The notes below the pieces were generated by a model. That model was not told the DNA's origin, did no database searches, and saw only the letters and a program-made list of their open reading frames with translations. A DNA stretch of 40,214 nt from Arthrobacter bambusae (GTDB taxonomy: Bacteria > Actinomycetota > Actinomycetes > Actinomycetales > Micrococcaceae), in assembly GCF_022606295.1 (NCBI RefSeq), contig NZ_JAHHZS010000036.1, positions 1 through 40,214 of the forward strand, read 5' to 3'. The translations under genes were made by a program, and so were the position numbers. Shown here piece after piece: positions 8,733 to 17,707 of the stretch. The stretch's first letter is position 1, and each line of letters opens with the position of its first letter.

Positions 8733-9812
8733 ATGCAGAAAATCACCACGGAAGCCCTGCTCCACAGTTACGAGGGAGCGCTCACGTTCAGCAATCCGCT
8801 GACCGACACCATTTCCACCGACCAGTTTTCCGCCGCGTATCCCGAGCGCCCTGAATGGGCTGTTGGTCCGTTCCGCAAGGACGATTCCCTGACGTTCCGG
8901 CAAGTCCAGGACTGGGCCGATCCGACCGGCATCGGCTGGACGGCGGATTCGATCTTCAACCCCTCGGTCATGGAACGCGACGGCAAGCTCTACCTCTTCT
9001 ACCGCGCATCCCCGCGCAAGGAATCGGTCTCGAGCCGCATCGGCGTTGCCGTCTACGATCCCGAAACCGGCTGGCAGGACAACCCCTCCAACCCGGTGAT
9101 CTACCCCACCCAGGACAATGAGATCCTTGGCTGCGAAGATCCCAAGGTGTACCAGGCCGATGGCCGCTACTACATGTTCTACAACGGGATCTGGACGATC
9201 GACCGCAGCGAGGAGCAGGCTGACCAGGACCCGGATGTCTATCCCCTGGGCGACGTCGGCTGCGACATCAATGTCGCCGTATCCGACGACCTGATCCATT
9301 GGGAAAAGCTCGGCCTGGCCGTCCCCTACGAGATTTCGCGGTTCTGGGCCAAGGGGGCCGTCATCCCCCGGAACGCCCAGGGCGACGCCGTCAAGATCGG
9401 CGGCCACTACCTGATGTACCTGTCCGAGGGCTGCGGCGGAACCACCCACGTGGGCCGGTCCACCGACATGGTGAACTGGACGTTCGAGCCACAGGAGTAC
9501 CTGGACCTAGGGCCGCTGGGCGGCTCACTGCACGAAGTGGCCTGCGCCATCGTCGACGACGGCGGCAACACCGGGAGCGACGGCGGCAAGCTGGTGCTGG
9601 ACTTCTTCTACGGCGACACAGACGGCCAGTTTTCCGCCGCACAGGCGCTCTATGACATGAACGAACCGTTCACCCAGAAGGCGATGCACCGAGGAGGCTC
9701 CCTGGCTTGGGGCGGGCTCCTGAAGTTCGGCGGAACCTGGATGTTCGCCCAAGGCTGGGATGCCCCTTCGGGCTCGCGGGAGATGTACTTCTACCGCGCA
9801 GACCAGGGCTAA
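8733..9812 (+). CDS. GH130-like beta-propeller glycosidase/phosphorylase (second copy)
   Basis: 359 residues, no signal peptide. SIFNPSVMERDGKLYLFYRA and GCEDPKVYQADGRYYMFYNG are beta-propeller blade motifs; the latter carries the GH130 E135-D136-P137 acid site. It differs greatly from the first GH130 protein, with a long N-terminal extension, K instead of R after the DP, and SEGCGGTTHVGRSTDMVNW, so it belongs to another subfamily and probably cleaves another linkage or chain end. A GH43/GH32-type assignment is a weaker alternative because of the shared fold. AGGA at 8722-8725 precedes the ATG. It follows the secreted protein after 24 bases, consistent with one operon. Confidence 0.75.
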   Translation: MQKITTEALLHSYEGALTFSNPLTDTISTDQFSAAYPERPEWAVGPFRKDDSLTFRQVQDWADPTGIGWTADSIFNPSVMERDGKLYLFYRASPRKESVSSRIGVAVYDPETGWQDNPSNPVIYPTQDNEILGCEDPKVYQADGRYYMFYNGIWTIDRSEEQADQDPDVYPLGDVGCDINVAVSDDLIHWEKLGLAVPYEISRFWAKGAVIPRNAQGDAVKIGGHYLMYLSEGCGGTTHVGRSTDMVNWTFEPQEYLDLGPLGGSLHEVACAIVDDGGNTGSDGGKLVLDFFYGDTDGQFSAAQALYDMNEPFTQKAMHRGGSLAWGGLLKFGGTWMFAQGWDAPSGSREMYFYRADQG

Positions 9813-9877
9813 GCACCTCCAGCCGCCTGCCGTACCCCGCCACCCTTGGCAACAGACATTCGATTGATAAGGCACAC

Positions 9878-12478
9878 ATGATGATTGAGACGAGCAACCT
9901 CGCCAAGGGATGGACTCTAAGAGTGACCGCTCCGGCCCCGGACGCCCCGTCCGGGGCCGAGGGCTGGAAGCTGGATGCCTCCGTTCCGTCGGTTGTGCAC
10001 ACGGTCCTCATGGACCATGGGCACATCCCGGACCCCTACGTGGGGCAAAACGAGGAGTCCCAGCATTGGGTGGGCCGGAGCGAGTGGGAATACTCCACAA
10101 CCTTCAACCACGACGGCAATGAAGACCGGCGGACAGAGCTCGTCTTCGAAGGCCTCGACACTGTCGCCGTCATCCGGGTCAACGGGCAGGACCTTGCGCA
10201 CACGTACAACCAGCACCGCAGCTACGTCGTGGACGTCTCCGACGTGGTCAGGCCGGGTGCCAATGACCTGGCCATCGTTTTCAAGAATGTACGCGAGTAC
10301 GCCGAACACATCCGGGCCTCCGTGGGTGAACAACCCAACGGCAATCCGGAGCCATTCCAGTATGTCCGCAAATCGGCCTGCAATTTCGGCTGGGACTGGG
10401 GCCCGAACCTCGTGACGGCCGGACCGTGGAAGCCTGTGGGCATCAGGCGGTACGGGACGGCACGGCTGCAGTCCGTTCGTCCATCGGTGACCACCACCGT
10501 TGTACCCGGGACCGGACCGGGAGAACTCCCCACCCACGGACATGCCCGGGTGGAAGTGGAGGTCGAGGTTCTGCGGGTGCCGGGCGTTTCAGGCGAGCTC
10601 GGACTCAAGGTCGCCATCCAAGGCAAGACCGAGTCGTTGTCCATTCCGGCGGGCTCCCACAAGGCCCGGGTAGTGGTGGATCTCGAGGATGTTGAATTGT
10701 GGTGGCCGCACGATATGGGTGCCCAACCGCTCTCCCAACTGACGGTAACACTGTTGGCCGACGGGCACGGCCTTGACGTCTGGTCCAAAAACATCGGGTT
10801 CCGGCAATTCGAGCTCAAAACCGAACAGGACGAAGCCGGAACCGGCTTTGTCTTTGCCGTCAACGGAACCGACATCTTCGTCAAGGGTGCCAACTGGATC
10901 CCGGACGATTGCTTCCCGTCACGCATCACCGAAGACCGGCTCCGGCAGCGCCTCTCGCAAGCGACTGCGGCAAACATGAACCTGCTCCGTGTGTGGGGCG
11001 GCGGGGTGTATGAATCGGACACCTTCTACGAGCTGTGCGACCGCATGGGGATTCTCGTCTGGCAGGATTTCCTCTTTGCCTGCGCCGGCTACCCGGAGGA
11101 TGGGCCGCTGTCCGGAGAAGTCGCTGGCGAAGTCCGGGACAATGTCACACGCCTCATGAGCCACCCGAGCCTGGTGCTGTGGAATGGAAACAATGAATGC
11201 GTTTGGGGCTTCTGGGATTGGGATTGGAAGCCACAGCTCGATGGTCGAAACTGGGGATGGGGCTACTATTCCGAGCTCCTGCCCGCTTTGGTAACAGAGT
11301 TGGATCCCACCCGCCCGTACTGGAACGGCAGCCCATATTCGGGAGATCCCGAACTGCATCCCAACGATCCCAGGCACGGGAACGTGCATATCTGGGATGT
11401 CTGGAACCAGAAGGACTATTCGCACTACGCGGAGTGGAATGCACGGTTCGTTTCCGAATTCGGATTCCAGGGTCCCCCCAACTGGTCCACCCTCACCCGC
11501 GTCCTGGAGCCGGCGGACCTGGACCTCGAATCCCCGGCATTCCTTCAGCACCAAAAGGCCGAAGACGGTACCGGGAAGCTGCAGAGAGGGCTCTCCGCAC
11601 ATCTTCCCGAGCCCGCGAATTTCCAGGAATGGCACTTCCTCACGCAGGTAAACCAAGCCCGCGCCATCCGCTTCGGCATCGAGCACTTCCGTGCCGGATC
11701 GCCTGTTTGTGCCGGATCGATTGTCTGGCAGCTCAACGACTGCTGGCCCGTCACCTCCTGGGCCGCCATCGATGGATATGGTCAGCTGAAACCGCTGTGG
11801 TACGCAATCCGTGAGGCCTACCGGCCGCGGCTGGCGACCATCCAGCCCCGCGGCGACGGGCTCGCCGTCGTTCTGGTCAACGATTCCGTGGAGGCCTGGA
11901 GTGGAACCCTCGCCGTGGAACGCGTCGGCACGGATTCTCCGAAGGAGGCTTTTGCGGGGGGCGTCCGGCTGGAGGCGTCCCATGAATTCGCGTTCGAGGT
12001 CGAACCCCGGGGCAAGACAGAAATCCGCCTTCCGAAGGATTTGCACGAGGCTGAGCGGCCCTTGACCGATGTTCTCGTGGCGCGAGGCGCAGGACTCGGG
12101 CATGGGGACCGGATCCTCCACTTCTACGCCGAGGACAAGGATCGCATCAAGGAGCCGGCGCGGGTCACCGCCCGGGCATCGAAAGTCCCCGACGGCGTTG
12201 AAGTGACTGTCACCGCCGACAGTATCGTGCGCGATCTGGTTCTTCAGGCGGACCGGCTCGACCCCAAGGCGACTGTCTCCGAACAATGCATCTCACTGCT
12301 GCCCGGGGAAAGCCATACCTTCCGGGTCGCCTCCACGGTTGATGGTGCCGACGGGCCGGGACTTGAGGCATGGTCGCGGTATCCGGTGCTGCAGGGGGTC
12401 GGAATCCGAGCCGAAAGCATCATGCCACCCGCCGGATTCGCATTCTCGAACTCAACCGAAGAAGGATCATTTCAATGA
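9878..12478 (+). CDS. GH2 beta-mannosidase
   Basis: 866 residues, cytosolic. The N-terminal jelly-roll domain has the landmarks VPSVVHTVLMDHG, WEYSTTF and ACNFGWDWGPNL characteristic of beta-mannosidase. The catalytic barrel shows the acid/base in WNGNNECVWG (E440) and the nucleophile in FVSEFGFQG (E527). It removes terminal non-reducing beta-mannose. The start is ATG 9878 (ATGATG) with AAGG at 9869-9872; an in-frame ATG at 9707 lies inside the preceding gene and is rejected. Its stop overlaps the next start (ATGA at 12475). With two GH130 enzymes alongside, imported oligosaccharides can be cleaved both by phosphorolysis and by hydrolysis. Confidence 0.92.
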   Translation: MMIETSNLAKGWTLRVTAPAPDAPSGAEGWKLDASVPSVVHTVLMDHGHIPDPYVGQNEESQHWVGRSEWEYSTTFNHDGNEDRRTELVFEGLDTVAVIRVNGQDLAHTYNQHRSYVVDVSDVVRPGANDLAIVFKNVREYAEHIRASVGEQPNGNPEPFQYVRKSACNFGWDWGPNLVTAGPWKPVGIRRYGTARLQSVRPSVTTTVVPGTGPGELPTHGHARVEVEVEVLRVPGVSGELGLKVAIQGKTESLSIPAGSHKARVVVDLEDVELWWPHDMGAQPLSQLTVTLLADGHGLDVWSKNIGFRQFELKTEQDEAGTGFVFAVNGTDIFVKGANWIPDDCFPSRITEDRLRQRLSQATAANMNLLRVWGGGVYESDTFYELCDRMGILVWQDFLFACAGYPEDGPLSGEVAGEVRDNVTRLMSHPSLVLWNGNNECVWGFWDWDWKPQLDGRNWGWGYYSELLPALVTELDPTRPYWNGSPYSGDPELHPNDPRHGNVHIWDVWNQKDYSHYAEWNARFVSEFGFQGPPNWSTLTRVLEPADLDLESPAFLQHQKAEDGTGKLQRGLSAHLPEPANFQEWHFLTQVNQARAIRFGIEHFRAGSPVCAGSIVWQLNDCWPVTSWAAIDGYGQLKPLWYAIREAYRPRLATIQPRGDGLAVVLVNDSVEAWSGTLAVERVGTDSPKEAFAGGVRLEASHEFAFEVEPRGKTEIRLPKDLHEAERPLTDVLVARGAGLGHGDRILHFYAEDKDRIKEPARVTARASKVPDGVEVTVTADSIVRDLVLQADRLDPKATVSEQCISLLPGESHTFRVASTVDGADGPGLEAWSRYPVLQGVGIRAESIMPPAGFAFSNSTEEGSFQ

Positions 12479-13362
12479 CACACCCCGGCACGATCGGCGC
12501 CGTCGTAGGTCTGGACATCGGAGGCTCGAAGACGCGCGGCATCAAATGGCTGGATGGCACCGCCGTTGCCGATACTTCCGGCGGCAGCGCCAATGTCCAG
12601 AACGTGAGCCGCGCCCAAGCCCGAACCAACCTGGAGGGTGTCTTCGCCACCCTCCAGGGCGAGTCCGTTGCGCGGGTGGTGGTCGGTTCCGGAGGGATCG
12701 ACACTGCCGAAGACGCGAACGCACTGAAGGAACTGATCCAGCCCTTGGCTCCCGACGCCGCCGTCTCCGTTGTTCACGACACGCGCCTTCTGCTGGCTGC
12801 CGCCGGATACAGCGCTGGAATCGCCGTGATCGCCGGTACCGGGTCCGCGGCCTGGGGCACCAACGGCGAGGACGAGGCGCGCGCTGGCGGCTGGGGTTAC
12901 TTGCTCGGCGACGAAGGCAGCGGGTACTGGTTCGGTCGTGAAGCGGTGAGGTACAGCCTCGAACGCATGAACAGCGGGCTACGTCCCGACGGACTGACGG
13001 AAGCGCTGGTGAAGTCGTGTGGTCTCGCCGGTCCGGAGGGGTTGATTGCCCTTTTCCATGGCGACGCGGGACGCGAATTTTGGGCGTCGAAATCACCGAT
13101 CGTCTTTGAGTGCGCGGCCTCGGGGCACACAGCGTCCTTGGACATGATCCTCCAAGCAGGCGCCGATCTCGCCTCCTTGGCGGCAAAATGCGCCGAGCAA
13201 CTGGACATCGAGGGCCCCATTGTCCTTGGCGGTGGCCTCGGGATGAACCAGCCCACCTTGCAGACAGCCATGCGGATCGCCCTCGCAACCCGGGGTCTCC
13301 ACACTCTGCAGGTCCTGACCCAGGATCCGGTCTTCGGCGCTCTGCATCTTGCATCCCACTAG
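12475..13362 (+). CDS. BadF/BadG-type sugar kinase (N-acetylglucosamine kinase-like)
   Basis: 295 residues of the ASKHA fold. The phosphate-1 motif is GLDIGGSKTRGIKW (about 12-25), the adenosine-side motifs are VIAGTGSAAWG and GWGYLLGDEGSGYWFG, and GPIVLGGGLGMN is near the C-terminus. GDEGSGYW is typical of eukaryote-like N-acetylglucosamine kinases within the BadF/BadG/BcrA/BcrD family. ATG 12475 overlaps the beta-mannosidase stop by 4 bp, so translation is coupled. The substrate is inferred to be a sugar released by the upstream enzymes. If it is GlcNAc, the locus would fit Man-beta-GlcNAc from N-glycan cores; if mannose or glucose, plant mannans. Confidence 0.8.
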   Translation: MTHPGTIGAVVGLDIGGSKTRGIKWLDGTAVADTSGGSANVQNVSRAQARTNLEGVFATLQGESVARVVVGSGGIDTAEDANALKELIQPLAPDAAVSVVHDTRLLLAAAGYSAGIAVIAGTGSAAWGTNGEDEARAGGWGYLLGDEGSGYWFGREAVRYSLERMNSGLRPDGLTEALVKSCGLAGPEGLIALFHGDAGREFWASKSPIVFECAASGHTASLDMILQAGADLASLAAKCAEQLDIEGPIVLGGGLGMNQPTLQTAMRIALATRGLHTLQVLTQDPVFGALHLASH

Positions 13363-13471
13363 CCACTGTGATGAGTCTCACGAGCAACAAACGCCGTTCT
13401 GGCTTGAGCAGTCCGCGCCTCGCTGTGCACTATGGAAAAGCTGTACGGCGGCTTTCGCACTGGCGCGATAG

Positions 13472-13493
13472 CCGGATATCCGGATTCATGAAT
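13472..13493. other. Two adjacent perfect palindromes before the 70-residue gene
   Basis: CCGGATATCCGG (13472-13483) is directly followed by ATTCATGAAT (13484-13493). Both are perfect palindromes. They lie 15-36 bases before the start of the small gene and its weak ribosome binding site GGAAG (13494-13498). They may be a regulator site or could fold in the mRNA leader. Nothing else is visible in the 145-base gap. Confidence 0.35.
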
Positions 13494-13507
13494 GGAAGCA
13501 CTGAACA

Positions 13508-13720
13508 ATGACGTTTGAAACTGCCGATTCCGTAACCCTCAAAATTTGGGACCGCTCAACCACCCACCACACCCTGGACGCCCTGGTGCACGACTTCTCG
13601 GTGCGCCACAACACCTCCAAGGCCAGCATTGCAGTCACCTGCAGCGGGCCGAACACCTTCACTGTCAGCCTGAACGGCAACGCGGCCAAGGCCACCGCCT
13701 TCGACGCACACTCCCTGTAA
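13508..13720 (+). CDS. Small protein of unknown function (70 residues)
   Basis: I do not recognise a named family. The sequence is soluble with no membrane segment, has one cysteine, and alternates in a beta-strand-like way (SVTLKIWDRS; SIAVTCSGPNTFTVSLNG). GGAAG at 13494-13498 is a fair ribosome binding site for ATG 13508. A strong hairpin 28 bases after the stop supports a real, independently terminated gene. It lies between the mannoside operon and the convergent exporter operon with a 145-base leader of its own, so it is probably not part of the mannoside pathway. Confidence 0.6.
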   Translation: MTFETADSVTLKIWDRSTTHHTLDALVHDFSVRHNTSKASIAVTCSGPNTFTVSLNGNAAKATAFDAHSL

Positions 13721-13748
13721 ACAGCGCCTTTTCGGACGCAAAGCAACG

Positions 13749-13778
13749 ACGACGGCGGGAGCCACCTCCCGCCGTCGT
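13749..13778. terminator. Bidirectional terminator between convergent genes
   Basis: A perfect 13-bp GC-rich stem (ACGACGGCGGGAG at 13749-13761 with its complement at 13766-13778) has a 4-nt loop CCAC. It lies between the 70-residue gene on the plus strand and the end of the exporter operon on the minus strand, and can serve both. Confidence 0.8.
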
Positions 13779-13827
13779 TCGCGTATCCGGAGGCCTGCCT
13801 GGAGGAACGGCTATGTGGACAGAGCCG

Positions 13828-15813
13828 TCAGACCTCCGCCACCGGCGCCGCGAACTGTGCTTCGTACAGCCTCGAGTAGGCGCCCCCAGCGGCCAGCAAC
13901 TCTGCGTGCGTACCCTGCTCCACGATCTGCCCGGCTTCCATCACCAGGATGAGGTTGGCATCGCGGATCGTGGACAGGCGGTGCGCGATCACAAAGCTCG
14001 TCCGGTCAGAACGCAGGGCACTCATGGCCTTCTGGACCAGGACCTCGGTCCGGGTGTCCACGGAGCTCGTAGCCTCGTCCAGGATCAGGACTGACGGCCG
14101 GGCGAGGAACGCCCGTGCAATGGTGAGCAACTGCTTCTCACCGGCGGAAACGTTGCTGCCTTCGTCGTCGAGCACGGTGTCATAGCCCTCCGGGAGGGAG
14201 TGCACGAAGCGATCCACGTAGGTTGCTTGTGCCGCCTCCAGGATCTCGGCTTCGGTGGCGTCGGGCCGTCCGTAGGCGATGTTGTCCCTGATCGTGCCGC
14301 CGAAGAGCCACGTGTCCTGCAGCACCATGCCCATCCGCGAGCGCAGCTCGTAGCGGGACATTGAGGCGACGTCGACGCCGTCGAGCGTTATCCGCCCGGC
14401 GTCGAGCTCGTAGAAGCGCATCATCAGGTTCACGAGGGTGGTCTTGCCCGCTCCGGTGGGCCCGACGATCGCCACAGACTGCCCAGGTTCGGCTACCAGG
14501 CTCAGATTCTGGATCAACGGCTTGTCTTCGGAGTAGGAGAAGGAAATGTTCTCGAACACCAGGCGCCCGCGCGTCACGTCGGGGACGGCCGAGGGCTCGG
14601 GGTCCGCGCTTTGCTCTTCGGTATCGAGCAGCGAGAACACGCGTTCCGCGGATGCCACGCCCGACTGAAGCAGGTTGGCCATCGAGCCGAGCTGGGCCAG
14701 CGGTTGCGTGAACTGCCGGGAGTACTGGATGAAGGCCTGCACATCGCCCAACTGCATGGCACCGGAGGCCACCTGCAGGCCGCCCACCACGGCGATCCCC
14801 ACATAGACCAGGTTGCCGATGAATGTCAGTGCCGGCATGATCAAGCCGCTGATGAACTGGGCGCCGAAGCTGGCCGAGAACAACTCTGCGTTCTTCTCGC
14901 GGAAGCGTTCCTCCACTTCGCGCTGGCGTCCGAACACCTTCACGAGCGCATGACCGGTGTAGGTTTCTTCGATCTGCCCGTTCAGCTCGCCGGTGTTCTT
15001 CCACTGGGCCACGAACAGCTTCTGCGAGCGCTTGGCAATCAACACGGTGGTCACGAGCGTCAACGGCACCGTGACCAGGGTGATGAACGCCAGAATCGGC
15101 GAGAGCAGGAACATCATGAAGATGACGCCAGCCACCGTGAGGAGGGACGTGACCGCCTGGCTGATGGACTGCTGGAGGCTTTGCGAAATGTTGTCGACGT
15201 CGTTGGTCACGCGGCTGAGCAGTTCGCCACGCTGCACCGAGTCGAAGTAGCGCAGCGGGAGCCGGTTGATTTTCGCTTCGATCTGCTCACGAAGCCGGTA
15301 CACCGTCCGCTGCACGACGCCGTTGAGAACGTACGCCTGAATCCAGCCGAACGCGGAGGCCAGGACATACAGGACCAGCACCCACAGCAGTATCGAGGAC
15401 AGCGCCCCGAAGTCGATTCCGACGCCGGGAGTCAGGTCCATGCCCTTCAACATGTCCGCTTTGGAGCCCTGGCCGGAAGCGCGCAGCCCGTCGATGACCT
15501 GTTGCTTGCTCACCCCGGCGGGAAGTTGCTTGGATACGACGCCGGCGAAGATCAGGTTGGTGCCCTCACCCAGAAGCCGTGGGCCGATCACGGACAGGGT
15601 CACGCTTGCGACGGCGAGGAAGAGAACCAGGGTCAGCCACATGCGCTCGGGCCGCAGCGTGCCCAGGAGCCGCTTGGCCGAGGGCAGGAAGTTCATGGCC
15701 TTTTCGGCCGGGATGCTCATTCCCGCGAAGGGTCCGCCGCGGCCTGGCCCCATCGGGGGACGCTGCGGGCGGTTTGCGGTGCCTGCCGTGCCGGTGCTGG
15801 GTGCGCTGCTCAT
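13828..15813 (-). CDS. ABC exporter half-transporter, subunit B (catalytic Walker B, degenerate signature)
   Basis: 661 residues: a Pro/Gly-rich cytoplasmic N-terminus (1-55), six transmembrane helices (about 60-390) and an ATPase domain. Walker A is GPTGAGKTT at 451-459, Walker B is VLILDE with catalytic E580, and the switch histidine is H611. The signature motif is NVSAGEKQ (554-561) instead of LSGGQ. An unusually long loop (about 85-140) separates the first two helices on the outer side. The start overlaps the upstream stop by 4 bp (15810-15813). It should form a heterodimer with the product of that gene. Such pairs export drugs, lipids or peptides; the substrate here is unknown. Confidence 0.9.
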   Translation of the reverse strand: MSSAPSTGTAGTANRPQRPPMGPGRGGPFAGMSIPAEKAMNFLPSAKRLLGTLRPERMWLTLVLFLAVASVTLSVIGPRLLGEGTNLIFAGVVSKQLPAGVSKQQVIDGLRASGQGSKADMLKGMDLTPGVGIDFGALSSILLWVLVLYVLASAFGWIQAYVLNGVVQRTVYRLREQIEAKINRLPLRYFDSVQRGELLSRVTNDVDNISQSLQQSISQAVTSLLTVAGVIFMMFLLSPILAFITLVTVPLTLVTTVLIAKRSQKLFVAQWKNTGELNGQIEETYTGHALVKVFGRQREVEERFREKNAELFSASFGAQFISGLIMPALTFIGNLVYVGIAVVGGLQVASGAMQLGDVQAFIQYSRQFTQPLAQLGSMANLLQSGVASAERVFSLLDTEEQSADPEPSAVPDVTRGRLVFENISFSYSEDKPLIQNLSLVAEPGQSVAIVGPTGAGKTTLVNLMMRFYELDAGRITLDGVDVASMSRYELRSRMGMVLQDTWLFGGTIRDNIAYGRPDATEAEILEAAQATYVDRFVHSLPEGYDTVLDDEGSNVSAGEKQLLTIARAFLARPSVLILDEATSSVDTRTEVLVQKAMSALRSDRTSFVIAHRLSTIRDANLILVMEAGQIVEQGTHAELLAAGGAYSRLYEAQFAAPVAEV

Positions 15814-17543
15814 GCCGCCTCCTCCGCTGCCAGCTGCGAGGAAACTATCTCACGGTATGTTTCGGAAGTTTCCAACAACTCGTCGTGGGTTCCGCGCCCC
15901 ACCAGCCGCCCGTCGTCGAGCACCAGGATCTGCTCGGCGTCCGCGATGCTCGATACCCGCTGCGCAATGATGACCATGGTCGCGCCGGAAGTGTGGCGCT
16001 TGAGCGCCTGGCGGAGCCTCGCGTCGGTGGCGGTGTCCAAGGAGGAGAAGGAGTCGTCGAAGATGTAGAGCTCGGGTTGCTTCACGAGTGCCCGGGCAAT
16101 CGCGAGCCGCTGCCGCTGACCGCCGGACACGTTGGTGCCGCCTTGCGAGATCGGAGCGTCCAGGCCGCCCTCCATCTCTTCGACGAAGTCCTGGGCCTGC
16201 GCAATGGAGAGCGCCCGCCAGAGTTCTTCCTCCGTGGCGTCGGGCTTGCCGTAAAGAAGGTTGCTTCGGACCGTGCCGGAGAACAGGTAGGGCTTTTGCG
16301 GGACGAGTCCGATGTGCCCCCACAAGAGGTCCGGGTGCAGTTCACGGACGTCGACGTCGTCGATTCGCACCGAGCCGCTGCTCGCGTCGAACAGCCGTGG
16401 CAGCAAGTTCACCAACGTGGTCTTGCCGGCGCCCGTGCTGCCGATGATCGCCGTCGTCTGGCCTGCTCGTGCCCGGAAGCTGATGCCGCTGAGGACCGGC
16501 TGCTCGGCACCGGGGTAGGCGAATCCGACGTCGAGCAATTCAAGCTCGCCGCGGCCGGCGGTCTCCGTCACAGGGTTCTCGGGAGGCCGCACGCTGGATG
16601 GGGTCTCGAGCACCTGCCCGATGCGGTCCGCGGAAACAGCCGCACGCGGGATCATGACGGCCATGAACGTCGCCATCATGACGGACATGAGGATCTGCAT
16701 GAGGTAGCTCAGGAACGCGATCAACGTGCCTACCTGCATGGATCCGTCGTCGATCCGGAACGATCCGAACCAGATCACGGCCACGCTGGAGACGTTGAGC
16801 ACCAGCATCACTACCGGGAACATGAGGGCCATGAGCCGCCCGGCACGCAGGGCCATTTCCGTGACGTCCTGGTTGGCCGAGGCGAAGCGCTCGGTCTCCA
16901 TGTCCTCGCGCACGAACGCGCGCACCACGCGGATGCCGGCGAGCTGTTCCCGGAGGACGCGGTTCACGGTGTCGATCCGGACCTGCATCTTGCGGAACAG
17001 CGGCACCATCCGGCTGACAATGAGGCCCACCGCAACGAGCAGCACTGGGACGCTCACGGCAATCAGCCAGGACAACTGGGCATCCTGCCGGACGGCCATG
17101 ATGACCCCGCCGATGCTGAGCATGGGCGCCGCAACCATGAGCGTGCAGGACATCAGGACGAGCTGCTGGACCTGCTGCACGTCGTTGGTTGAACGGGTGA
17201 TCAGCGACGGCGCGCCGAAGCGGGTGACCTCCTGCTCGGAAAACTCCCCCACCCTCGTGAAAATAGCGCCGCGCAGGTCGCGGCCTAAGCCCATGGCGGC
17301 TTTCGCGCCGAAGTAGACGGCTGTGATCGAACAGGTGATCTGCAGGAGCGTGATGAGCAACATGAGGCTGCCGGTGCCGAGGATGTACCCGGTATCCCCC
17401 TTGGCCACGCCTTCGTCAATGATGTCGGCATTCAGCGTGGGCAAGTACAGCGACGCTATCGACTGCGCCAACTGGAAAATGACGACGGCGATCAGGAGCC
17501 GCCGATGTGGCCGCAGGTACTGAACGAGAAGTTTCCAGAGCAT
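15810..17543 (-). CDS. ABC exporter half-transporter, subunit A (degenerate Walker B and switch residue)
   Basis: 577 residues with an exporter membrane domain followed by an ATPase domain. Walker A is GSTGAGKTT (368-376) and the signature is a good NVSGGQRQR. The catalytic glutamate after Walker B is aspartate (YIFDD, D497), and the switch histidine is glutamine (IAQRVSS, Q528). The start codon is at 17543 on the complement, with TTGGAG upstream. The longer frame to 17645 adds a sequence without membrane character and lacks such a site. It is the first gene of a two-gene operon, divergent from the alpha/beta hydrolase at 17708. Confidence 0.9.
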   Translation of the reverse strand: MLWKLLVQYLRPHRRLLIAVVIFQLAQSIASLYLPTLNADIIDEGVAKGDTGYILGTGSLMLLITLLQITCSITAVYFGAKAAMGLGRDLRGAIFTRVGEFSEQEVTRFGAPSLITRSTNDVQQVQQLVLMSCTLMVAAPMLSIGGVIMAVRQDAQLSWLIAVSVPVLLVAVGLIVSRMVPLFRKMQVRIDTVNRVLREQLAGIRVVRAFVREDMETERFASANQDVTEMALRAGRLMALMFPVVMLVLNVSSVAVIWFGSFRIDDGSMQVGTLIAFLSYLMQILMSVMMATFMAVMIPRAAVSADRIGQVLETPSSVRPPENPVTETAGRGELELLDVGFAYPGAEQPVLSGISFRARAGQTTAIIGSTGAGKTTLVNLLPRLFDASSGSVRIDDVDVRELHPDLLWGHIGLVPQKPYLFSGTVRSNLLYGKPDATEEELWRALSIAQAQDFVEEMEGGLDAPISQGGTNVSGGQRQRLAIARALVKQPELYIFDDSFSSLDTATDARLRQALKRHTSGATMVIIAQRVSSIADAEQILVLDDGRLVGRGTHDELLETSETYREIVSSQLAAEEAA

Positions 17544-17573
17544 CGTTCTCCAACTCACGTAGTGATTCGAAGG

Positions 17574-17588
17574 CCAGTCTACGACTGG
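17574..17588. promoter_or_regulatory. Inverted repeat in the divergent exporter/hydrolase promoter region
   Basis: CCAGTC-TAC-GACTGG is a perfect 6-3-6 inverted repeat, 31 bases upstream of the exporter start and 120 bases upstream of the hydrolase. It could be an operator for a repressor controlling the exporter. No regulator gene adjoins it. Confidence 0.3.
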
Positions 17589-17707
17589 TTGCTGGGGGCA
17601 ACTAGAGCTTTCCCTCAGGGCGAAGCGGGGCGGAGGGTGTGCCACCGTCGTACCCGGACAGTAGGCTGGAAACGCTCGGCAAGATCCGCTATGAAAGGAC
17701 CGTAGTC

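Noticed and set aside
14611..16068. Long plus-strand open frame (485 residues) antisense to the ABC exporter genes
   Set aside because: It is His/Gln/Asp/Arg-rich with no domain, and lies opposite two genes with full ABC exporter motifs. It is a typical GC-rich shadow frame.
15579..17192. Plus-strand open frame (537 residues) antisense to the exporter operon
   Set aside because: Same reasoning: low-complexity, charged composition, no ribosome binding site, fully antisense to a conserved gene.
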